Shown piece after piece: positions 20,351 through 31,100 of a stretch of DNA of 64,000 nucleotides. The position numbers were made by a program, and so were the translations under genes. The DNA comes from Pempheris klunzingeri (Eukaryota > Chordata > Actinopteri > Acropomatiformes > Pempheridae): NCBI RefSeq assembly GCF_042242105.1, contig NC_092024.1, forward strand, positions 2,799,501 to 2,863,500. Direction: 5' to 3'. The notes under the pieces were generated by a model that saw only the letters and a program-made list of their open reading frames with translations, did not search any database and had not been told where the DNA came from. Numbering within the stretch: the stretch's first letter is position 1; every line of letters begins with the position of its first letter.

Positions 20351-20416
20351 AAAGACTTGTCATCAATAGACCTTGAGGACAAAAAGACTTTGATGACAAA
20401 GTCTTGTCATCAATAG
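20351..20416. repeat. Compact direct plus inverted repeat
   Basis: AAAGACTTGTCATCAATAG at 20351-20369 recurs with one mismatch at 20398-20416. Between them, TTTGATGACAAAGTCTTG (about 20390-20407) is nearly the reverse complement of the first copy, so the stretch can form a hairpin as well as a direct repeat. Confidence 0.75.
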
Positions 20417-20654
20417 GGCCTGTGAAATTGCAGTGATTATTACTCTATCTCCTAAAGCTGTCAATCAGTTGTTCTGTATGTGTCTGAGTAACTTTGAGAA
20501 GTTGGACTTGAGTCCTTTAAAATAAAAGCTGCGGTAATCAATATTTTGATATTAAAATGTGTGATATGAAAGCTTACATGGTGACAAACCCACCGGTAAA
20601 AATCTCCCAGATCTGCAGTTTCCCTCATTTCAACAGAGCATTTTAGCATCTTGT

Positions 20655-20915
20655 AGCTCACAACTTTACAGCTCTCATCAGCACCATTTCATTTTCAGCG
20701 AAAAAGCTCTGAAAATCCACATTAAGATAAACGACTAACTCACCAGCAACATCAGTCAAAGTTTGGGCATTATAAGAGCCTTTGGCTCAGCTAAAGAGGG
20801 ATATATGTCCTTCAGGAATTGGTTGAGACCAAACCGGAGCTAAAGGGAGAGTTAATATTTGACTTCATCAGCTTGAGATTTACATGATTTCAAATGGATG
20901 TTAATGTTGCTCCAT
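20655..20915 (-). repeat. Dispersed repeat family A, copy 2 (reverse orientation)
   Basis: Reads as a diverged reverse complement of 12205-12425. Shared landmarks are CAGCTAAAG, then GAGCTAAA followed by GAGAGTTAATATTTGACTTC, and ATGTTAATGTTGCTCC at the far end. Boundaries are approximate. Confidence 0.5.
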
Positions 20916-21271
20916 GTCTGCTCAATGATGCGGGTAAATAGGCAAATGTATGCTAACACACTCACAATATCAACTTTGTAAGATGAAAACAAATTGTTGC
21001 GGTGTTAAATGTTTGTTGTGTTTCCTCCAAGAGGCTAAAAAAGCAAGTAAAGAAGTAAGGCATGTGTGAACAAGTCAATTAATTTTGTGACAGATATATT
21101 AATGTATCCACTGACTGGGAAAATTCATTTTGCACACGCATCAGTGGAAATGTCTTTTGCCAGAAGTTCAGGCCCTCTGGTAAGTTTAATAGACTTAGAT
21201 GGTGTGTTATTATGTGTTTATTGAATTGCTATTTAAAACTTTTTACTCTCATTTTGCTCTCAGCTGGAACT

Positions 21272-21293
21272 ACACACACACACACACACACAC
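21272..21293. repeat. (CA)n microsatellite
   Basis: Eleven AC units, uninterrupted. Confidence 0.95.
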
Positions 21294-22182
21294 TCCTGCT
21301 TGCTCTGTTGACCGGGGGTGACACCGCAAAACGAGGCAACTGCTACAGTAGCTCCTCTGGACTTTCATGGCATCAGCCCAGAAATTAAAAATAAACCATG
21401 GAGTGCCTAACTCAGCCTCAACCATTTTGTCGCTGGTACTCAGGAGCTCTGCCTGAGTCATTTACAGTACTGCACATGTCCCTATGTTTCATCACTCTCA
21501 TGCCCCCGCAGTGCCAGGCTTAATGCCCTCTACCATTGGTCATTCAAACTCTCTGGCGCTGCTTGAATGGTGGGGCGAACACTGTAATCGCTTGTATACA
21601 CTGCTGTACTATGACATTTGACACAATGATAGCGAGCCCACAGCTGAAACTAATAGTTATGGACAGGAAAGAAGGCACTGCAATTAATCTCCAGTTAGGA
21701 ACCAGCTCTCCTTGGAGCCAGTGTGCACTCACTGAACTCCCAGCAGTGAGATAAGGAATGTACTTAATGTGTCGGTTTGTCAGATTTTTTTTCTTTTCTG
21801 TTTGAACTGAGAGATGCATTCGCTGTTATCTTGCACTCTTGCCTCTCATGTGCTTGGGTCTTTTTCCTGGAATCAGGTGGGATTCAAAGAGATTGGTTTC
21901 AAGCATCATTAGAATTCACTGCAGTCTTAACTTCACTGACCACTGATGCAGAGGAAGATAAACATTTTTCTTGAGGTGAACCGAGACCTTTGGTAGACTC
22001 ACTTTCAAACCAATTGACTCTGCATATAGAAAGTCTAGTTCCTGCAACAGCCTGTTCATTTTCATCACCTTGTTTTAATCTGGTTAATCTGTTTCAGATT
22101 GTCACTGATGTTCTACCTTTGGTGTCCCAGATTGCAGATTTTCCAAATTAAGCTTTTATCTGCACCATACAGTCTACACTAC

Positions 22183-22236
22183 ACACACATAAACTACATA
22201 CACATATGAATGTGTGTGTATGTAATTTATGTGTAC
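22183..22236. repeat. Imperfect inverted repeat, potential hairpin
   Basis: The left arm ACACATAAACTACATACACA (22185-22204) pairs with the right arm TGTGTGTATGTAATTTATGT (about 22213-22232) with few mismatches, around a short loop. The arms are CA/TG rich, so a collapsed microsatellite is as likely as a functional RNA hairpin. Confidence 0.6.
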
Positions 22237-22779
22237 TGTGTATACAATAGCATGCATCTAATCTTGCGCTTAAGAGTGAATCCATGACATTTTGGCGAGA
22301 TCGCTCGGGATGTCTCAGTGCATGATTCAGAGGTCAGGGTGCTATGACATCACCAGGGTGCTGCAGTGGGGATTTTGGGGGCTGGAGGCGTTTTCTGTTT
22401 GTAATTACCGCTGATGTCATATCTGAAATCTATCACAAAGACTGCACTCGCTCAGCGCGTCAAGGCTGTTGTGAGAGATCTTAAACAAACACATGCCCCT
22501 ACACACAAACATACACATCACACCTCTATCCTAATGACCTGCAGTGTGTCTTTGACCTTTTATTACAGTGATTCACAGCCAGAGGCACTTTCTCAGCGAA
22601 TTAGAATAAACAATCCACACATTTCTGTATAGGTGGAAAACAACACGCTTACAAACTGGTGTGATGCTGATTTCACTGTAGTCACAAAAGCTACCAGTGA
22701 TGTTACACCCGCTAACCAACCTGAGACAGTTGAAACACCTGAACACCATGTGCTGCTGTTAAGAAGGCAGGTTAGCAAT

Positions 22780-23140
22780 GAGTAGAGAAGTTAAAAAGTG
22801 TGCTAAATGTTACGGATAAGCAGTTAGCTAAAAGAAATTTACAACAGTTAAAACGGCCAGCTAAGACTTGTGAGTAAGTGCTAAAATTGAAAATGAAATG
22901 ATTAAAATAGTTAGATATGGGTGATATTTCAAAGTAAAGTAATGGTTAAACCGTCAAAATCATTTGCTAAATGGGATATAAACCATTGAAATAACAACAG
23001 GAAGCAAAACAGTTAAAAAACTGAAAACTGAAACAGTTAAAAAATGTAGAAATGCTTGAAATAGTTAACTAAACTGTTTCATAGATAAACGGTTCAAATT
23101 GTTTGCTAAAAGTAACGAATAATTGGTTGAAATGTCCTCT
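22780..23140. repeat. Degenerate minisatellite-like repeat
   Basis: Variants of a unit like GCTAAATGTTACGGATAA plus GGTTGAAA recur several times, for example near 22800, 22965, 23065 and 23105, with GTTAAAA/AGTTAACTAAA words between. Units are diverged and spacing is irregular, so this is an old tandem array. No coding potential. Confidence 0.5.
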
Positions 23141-24876
23141 GCTACGGTGATACTTCTAACACGAGCTAAAAACTGACCACCTGCCCCTCACAAATGTGGG
23201 GCCAGCATTTCATCCCCTCCTCTCCTCATAAACTTTGCAATGATCTCAAACTTTTTATTGCCATTGCCTCATCCTATCATTTTATTCAAGGTTCAGGGTT
23301 CATTTATTTGTCATTTTACAACATAGCGTTGCACAACAACATGAAAGTTGCAGTCCCTTCATGCTGCACACACAGTGAACATGCAGTCTATGCAGATGAA
23401 ATGTAGAATGGAACAAATCACATATAAGATTAAAAAACAACAATAAATGCAGTTATTCATGTACACATGCACACTGCTATTCAATTCTGTGGTGCATTTA
23501 TGCATCTAGATGAATGTAAACAGCAGCAAAAGGATAGAGATGATAATGTGGACTTCATCTTCACATTAGAAGTTCAACACCTGGTAAACACTGCCTATCA
23601 ACTATGACTGTCTTTGAGCACCAAGCATCTTTGAGTGAGTCCACCTCCATCCGCCTCCCCTGTCTTACTGGAGTCTTCTGCTATGGGCACAAACCACCTT
23701 TCATTTCATCCACTCCATCTTCCTGCAGGATGGGTTGGCTTAGCTGTAATGCTGGTGAGCCTCTGTACTGTGACTGCTGCAGGATTTGGTCTTGTTGGTG
23801 GTTGTAAGACGCGATGGGCAGCGACGTCCATGTCTATAGGAGCGTACCTCTGTCACACCGCCTGGCGGCGTCCGCCAGTCTTAATCCAAACAGAAAAAAT
23901 AACACTAAAACAAAAATGTATCACCATTTGAAGGAGCTATGGCTTCTGCATCTGGAATGCTTTTGCAGTTTGTGATGTTGCTAGTTTCATTTGATGTCAT
24001 TAGTAGTGTCGTTTGTTGCTACATCTTGAGTAATTTGTGCGCATGAGATAAATATATATACAGAGCACATACAACAGACCATTTTCCCCTAAAATACAAT
24101 CAGTCCTCAGTGGCAGCTGTCATACATTCTGCACACTGCGTAAGCCGGACTGGTGGAGCCTTGTGTGCATTGTGCTCTCCGGACGCTCTCCTTAATTGAC
24201 CAAGAAAGCTGAATTATCCTGCTTGTGGAGGCGTCTAGGTGGTGCCTACATTTACCATGACGCATTGCATGCAAGCTCTGCTCCGCTCTTGGGGTTACCA
24301 CCGGCCACAGACAGCTCAAAAATGGTAAAAGCAAGACTAAACAAACACTAGTCACACTGAAAATAATTGCAGCAAAAGAAGCTTATTAGCTGACAGTTGT
24401 TCTCTGTGGTGACCACTGACTCTCATCATAGCGCTGGTTACCAGGAAGTACAACAGATTTTGCAGCAGGACAACTCAGTTTTCTGGTTGGACATATGATA
24501 TAGTGTCATAATCAAATCATATCAAATGAACACATATGGAGGACTCCTCTGACGTGCTGGAATAGTGCACACTACTGAACAACACTGCAGATATGAACTC
24601 ACTCCTAAACAGTATTCGCCCAGCTCACTGTATGTTTAAGTAATCAGGGATACAAAACAAGCTTGCTACAGGCCACCTCAACATCACATGGGTCGTTTCA
24701 AATGATTAATACAGTAAAGTTAAATTTAAAGTCTGTCATCAATAGATTTATTTTCAGGATCTGGACAAAATGTTTGAGTCAGACTTTTAATGTCAACAGA
24801 GAAGGCTAAAGCACCCTGGAGTACCACAAATGTGCTTCCGGTGAGATACACAACCCTTGTGAGAGAAGGGGATGTG

Positions 24877-24877
<1 letters not shown>

Positions 24878-24932
<55 letters not shown>

Positions 24933-24951
24933 ACACACACACTCACACACA
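24878..24951. repeat. (CA)n microsatellite, interrupted
   Basis: About 37 CA units with two CT interruptions, 220 bases upstream of FILIP1 coding exon 1. Its length suggests it is polymorphic. Confidence 0.95.
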
Positions 24952-25179
24952 GAAGCCAAAGCCAAAACACACAATCTGAAGCATTACAGTGGACAGATAT
25001 TCAGAAGACAAATTTCAATTGAAACTAGAATGGCTGAATGGTGTAACAAAACATGGCATGACAGAGAAAGGAGCATAGCGAAATAAACTGTACTAAAAAA
25101 TAACACTGACAAACACCAGGATGGTATTATTTGCTCTAAAAACAAACCACTTGTCTTCTGTTCTTGATGCAGGTAGAGG

Positions 25180-28100
25180 ATGAGGTCCAAAAGCAGCGGG
25201 GTGGAGAGCCCGGCCAATGGGGTGCTTGGGGTTCCGCAGGGCGACCATGACATCAGCCAAGAGCAGGAAGTTGGTCTGCCCGTGAAGAGCCTGATGGCCA
25301 AAGTTCAGCAGAAGGAGGGTAATGACAGAGTGGAGGTGGAGGTGATCTCAGACAAAGAGAAGCTACTGTGTGATTCCCCTGAGGCTGGAGAGAAAAGATC
25401 GGGCGTCATGGATCTGTCCCAAGGGGATCTGCTGAGACTGCTGGGGATCATGGAAGGGGAGGTCCAGGTGGGTTGTGTTCCCTATTATATTGTACAGATC
25501 TAATCTGCATCTAATTTACCTCTGATCTGCTGCAATAAACAGGTGCAATTACAAGGGGAAGAAAACATACCTGTGAATGGCATTGTTTATGAAGCCAGTT
25601 TGACTGCAAAGTATGGAGTTGAACTGCATTTTTTTGCACAATAGCTCTATCTTGTGGCGAAAAACGGCAGTTTAACATGGCAGGAAGCAGGCAAATGCAC
25701 CGTGTGTTTACCATTTGGCTATTTTGGAATTCACAACACAAATGCTACAGGGGTCTAAATCCCTAAAATGGGATGCACTGTATCCAGAGACATTTGAGAA
25801 AAATACCACATTAATTCATTCAACATGTCTGAGGCCATTTTTAATGCATCATTTCTCATATATGCAGAAAGAAACCAGTGTCTCTTCAAACAGGTGTCCA
25901 GATGGATTAAACCCCCCCCCCCCCCCCCCCCCCCCCTTCTCCTCCTGTCATAATGTACTGTAGCATTTATATGTCTTTATACTTCTATGTGATTTCAGGC
26001 CAGAGAGGATGTTATCAGCATGTTTAAGTCCAGACCGACGGTCCCAGAGGCCCTTGAATCACGTTATGGCTCTGCGGTCCCTGGTTCGGCCCTCCAGGCC
26101 CTGCAGAGAGACGGTGTCATCACTGGCACTGAGCCGCACAGCCACAGTGTCTACCAAAAGCCTATGGTAGAGGTCAGTAGAAACAACAAACCTTTGTTTG
26201 TAATATGAGCTCTTATAATATATATGAGACCACAATTACTTTTATAATTGTAAGAGTGAAGCCTAATCATTTTTTATGCAGTTGTATGCTGGGCTTCTTT
26301 TACAACTTGTCAGTGATGCACTGAAAATCAGCTGCATGACTATTTCATTCATCAACAGTTTAATGTGACATCACCTCTTGGATGTTACCACAGCAGATAA
26401 AATTCACTTGTTGTGTATCCTTGGACCCTGCTTGCGTTTGCGTGTCTCCCTGTGTGTCTGCGGTTGTGGGTCCTCGTGGCCTTTCTCAGCTGGAGCGTCT
26501 GCAGGAGAAGCACCGGGAGACGTACCGGAGGATGCTGGGTCAGCTGCTGCTCGCCGAGAAGTGCCACCGCCGCACCGTCCACGAGTTGGACACGGAGAAG
26601 CGCAAGCACGCAGACTACATGAACAAGAGCGACGACTTCACCAACCTTCTGGAGCAGGAGCGAGAGAGGTGAGGAGGGGAGAGGAGAGGAGAGGAGAGGA
26701 GAGGAGAGATGGAAAACTGATATGAAAAAAGAAAACAGTATCAAAACATATGCATATGTACACACTAAAGAACAAGATATTAAAAATATTAGTCTTTGTA
26801 ACACAGACACACGTTTTCACGTTGGATTGTAATTGTATGGAGTGGGGGGAGGATGACATTGATCATGAGAGCCTGTGGAAGAGAAGAGGGAAGTGGAGTG
26901 GAACTTGTAGGTGAGGAAGGGGTCAGGCACTTTGCTGTGGGAAAGAGGGAGGTAAGGGCCGGAGAGGGGAGGAGACGAGGCCACTGGGTGGGGGAACGGG
27001 AGGAAAGACAAGTGGAGGAATAAAAGGCTTTGAGGGGAACGAATCTCCCATGACATCATCTGTGAAACGAAGTCACAGCTGAGGCTGCGACCTGGCTTGT
27101 TGATCAAGAGGAGACAAGGGATGGTAGGGCGGTTGGAGAAAGAAAAGGGGGGGTGGGGGGGAAGGATGCACTCGCTCTCCAGCATCAGAGAGGGGGTGGT
27201 TACATCACGTGTGTGCAGAGGGCCTCATGGAGATCAAACGAGCCTGATTGTGAGTGTGTAGATGTGCACTGAATGTGTATGAGAATGGAGGCCCTACTAA
27301 TTAAAATACTGACAGCTGAAAAGGTTTAATTGGCTGTCGCTTGTTGGGGAATTTATTGTTGCAATTCCCATAACACATCACTGTCCATTCTCACACAATA
27401 ACCGTGAGCCGTGGGGATGCTGTATTCATTTATTGTGCATTATGCATGTCAAGTCAACATGTGATTTCCTATTTATATGTTAGAATTTGCAGCAGTCCGC
27501 AGGCATGATAGCATGTGCGAGGGCAGAGTAAGAGAGAGCTTCTGTAATGTACTGTATAGGACATGTATTCATATAGTCAGTCATCTGTGGAGCAGACTAG
27601 AGACCACTTGCAGCATGCAGCATTTCATGAACTGTCAAGACTTCAAACAGTTCATTTGCAGCACCGATCCTGAGTACCTCTCTTCCTTGAGCTTTTAGTG
27701 CAGGACACAGGAAACAGACCATGGAAGCTAAATCACAGTCATGACAGCTGAGCTGCCATTGCACACAGAGGAGAGGGCTGGGAGGTCAGCAACAGACCAT
27801 AGCTTACAGCAACTTGTTCTTAAACCAGTGTGCACACATGCTTAAATGGACTTGGATATTTTATGATTTCTGCCAAACTGGTTAAGGACTCTGAAACGCA
27901 TTTACCCTGCTGCAAAACATGTGCATGGATGAGCACAGAAGTAGAGCTAAAATCATCAGATTACATATTTTGGTTTTCACTTTGATGAACACGCAAATGT
28001 GTGCACTGTACCATTGTAACAAAAGTAGATGTGACGGTACAGGTGAGGCTTTAGGGAGCCATGCTGTCGTTCAGCTGGTGGAACGACCAACTGAAGACCA

Positions 28101-31100
28101 ACTGACTGACATGGCCATCCCTGGAGCCAAGCTGCAAGCCTGGCTCATTGTAAAAAAAAACACACACACACAAAACTAAATGTACCGTGATCAATCCCTT
28201 TACACGTTAGGATCCTTCCATTCGAAGCATATGGCACAAATCACAAGTGAACCGCTTTGCTTTCACTTGATCCTTGGTGTGCGTGCAAGGAAGAGGTGAC
28301 CTCCTTCTTATGCCAGGTAGTTTCCAGCAGGTTCCTTGGCTCATGCACAGATCGGCCTCCGTCACCTTACAGAGAGAGTGAAAGGGATGAGCTCTGCTTG
28401 GTCTTCATCTGTCAGCACCTGCACAGCCCAGATCCTTGTATCGGTTGCCATAGAAGGACACAAAACTGACTCTGAGTCATTAAAAGACACAGACACAGCG
28501 GAGAAAAATGGATCTAAACCATAGACTGATGCGTAAGCTTACGCCAATGTGTAAAATACAGACAAGCACATAATGTGTGGAAACATGTTCAAAAACACGA
28601 CATGAAAACATTCCTTTCTTTAGCTGAAACATATTAGCGTCAACACCTACACAGAAGCATGCACATATCTGCCATGTTTGGTACCGCTCTGTTTTGACAT
28701 TAACTCTTTCAGGTGAGATGCAAAGCATGTCATTATCTCATCTTTATAATTGTGCTCTCCTCCAGACGTCTGGTTGAGAGTGAGGAGAGAAAAGTCAAAG
28801 GTCTTGTGCCAAACATCTGCAGGAATGCAGAGGATGGGCAGAGGAGGAGCGCTTTCTGACTGCTAGCCATCAGCCATTAACACCTCTCAGACAACGGGGC
28901 AATTTATATGTCAAGAAGTTAAAATATTTACGTGGCACGGTGGTATGTGTAATGATTAACAGGAAGAAAAGGTTCATGTTCCAGAAGGGAGTTTTAAAGA
29001 GCGTAAAGTCACGCACACATAATGAAAATGCAGACTTGAAACTGAAAGCTAAAATCATGTGGTTGTCTTTTAAGTAGTCCGACATCCACTTTGCATCTGA
29101 TTTCTCTCTTTTAACACCACATCAGTCTTATGTAGTGCACACTATCACTGAGCTGCTTGACTCTTACTCCTTTTGCTCTGTCAAGAGGGGTCATTACTGT
29201 ACAACACAGTGTTTTGACAGTCTTTTGGCAGTTCATGTCTGCTTCAGTCCTCAGCCTCCCGACACAGACGGACTGCAGTGCCTCTGAACAAATTCCCCAA
29301 GAAACACGGGATGAGATGTTGTTCCATGATGAAAAAAAAGAAAGTTCTCTTGTGGGTGTTGGCTTATGATTTGCACCTGTGTATTTGCTTAAGAAATGTA
29401 CCCTCATTCAAACTGCTTTTTGAAACCTACAAAACATTCGAAAATGTTAAAACTAAGAAGAAACATGTGCACTCAATGTGCAGAACACTAGCAACGTTTT
29501 TCACAGGGAGGAAACCTTTCTAGTTTGTGTCTTTGTATTTCTTTTAAGTATTGCTTTCCTTGTCTTCCTTCGATTTAAAGCGTTTATCCAAGCATTTGCG
29601 TTGCCACTGGATATTCTGGTCACAGCACATTTGTCTCTAGTCATTTCTTCCTTAGTAACAGCACAGCCCTGCAAGACTACACTGTGCTTCTTACATGACT
29701 TGACCACTGGAACCAAATACAACTGACATCATAAATCTGACCTTTGCAAGGAAGTAACTTTAGAATGCCAATTTCTAGGGTATCAATGACATCTGACTAT
29801 ATAAGTATGAATTTTGAGAGCGGCCCTCTGAGATCTGGATAGCACCTTTGTCGCCAGACCCATTAACCACAGGCTGCTGGTAATATAACAGTGTTTACTG
29901 TCATTTATAAACAGAGGAGCACCATTTAGAATTTCAAAATGAATTCATTCACAGCAGTATAGCATGTTTAGCCCATTGTCATGCCTCCCAGCTCTTCTTC
30001 ACTTCAAGGGAGGCATCCAGCTCATCCATATCTGCTTTCCTCATCACATGTAGACTTTGCAAGGAGCCCAGTTCAAGTCTAGTTTCCCCTCGAGTGGAAC
30101 TACAGCAGAGACACTCTCCTGTCTCCTGTACCAGTGAGATTATGGCTTCCGGACTGCAGAGGCAATATCCTGTGCACTGAAAATGGAACATGGAGATATA
30201 ATTCAATTTGCACCACACTTGCACTGAAGCTGATTTTATCAGAGAAAAATGTTGATATTTCTTTGTAGAACCTTTGTAAACATCCTGGAGAAAATCCATT
30301 TTTGTTTTCCCTCAAACATGCCATGTTTTGTAAAAGTTTGAAAATTGGGGATAGTTTTGCAAAACACTCCTCTTGTGGCAAAGGTCCCACCCCCTTCACA
30401 GTGTGCAAAGCAGAGCAGCTCACACACTCTCATACACACATTACTGCCTTATATGGGTGAGGTGACATCACTCACCAGAGGTCCGGTGGTGCTCCACTGT
30501 ATTTATTCACCTTTCATTGTCCTGATAACATGCTTGGAATGTGACGGAGGAGGATCTGTGGAAGCGCAGGGGCCTGCTGCTCCGTATGTATTCTCAGAGG
30601 ATTTTGTGTTATGGCAAAAACAAAGTTTATGTGGTGATTGTAGAGCATCCATAGGGGGTAAGTTTTAAATAAGGTTCGAATTAAAGTTTTTGAGGTGTTG
30701 TGACTGTGTCCACAATAGTGGAATTGTTTTTAAGGCTCACTTTGAACATTGTTAAATAAGATGGTTTAAGCTATAGATGCACAATCTGCCTTGTTGTGCT
30801 TGTGTCTGTATGAATTTGGGTTTTTTTTGCAATGCAAAAATGCTCAGGGTGAATATTGTAGCATGTCCCTGGGAGTGGAGAGGATGCAGATTTGCATTCG
30901 ATCTGCTTTGCATGCATTTTGTTGGAGCCGGAGATGGGAATGGGCATGAGCAGCATAGAAAGAAGCTAAGAGAAAAGAAGACCACTTGGTGAGGGGGTGT
31001 TTGGGTGTTTGTTAAACTTTCACTAGCATTGGGTTATTTTTAGTCTCTATCCCATCAACAGGGATGACTATAGCATTTACATCTTATTGGGAGTTATAGT

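Larger units (their letters stand above)
13972..25172. other. Long non-coding stretch, probably FILIP1 intron 1
   Basis: About 11 kb with no recognisable exon on either strand. It holds a CA microsatellite at 21272-21293, a longer one at 24878-24951, a compound direct/inverted repeat near 20.35-20.42 kb, a hairpin near 22.2 kb, a degenerate minisatellite at 22.78-23.14 kb, and the second copy of repeat family A. If the first exon at 13.97 kb is right, all of this is intron. Confidence 0.45.

Noticed and set aside
23604..23931. Overlapping 67- and 98-codon plus-strand open frames with several cysteines
   Set aside because: No domain recognised, no splice-bounded exon and no conserved pattern; treated as chance.
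26385..27185. Minus-strand open frames of 122-141 codons
   Set aside because: The 26817-27185 frame comes from the purine-rich plus strand, which avoids minus-strand stops; the other covers FILIP1 exon 3 in reverse. Neither resembles a protein family or has splice context.
30275..30292. TGTAAACATCCT, identical to the 5' end of the miR-30 family
   Set aside because: The downstream sequence does not pair with it and the expected star strand is absent, so there is no precursor hairpin. Chance match in a FILIP1 intron.
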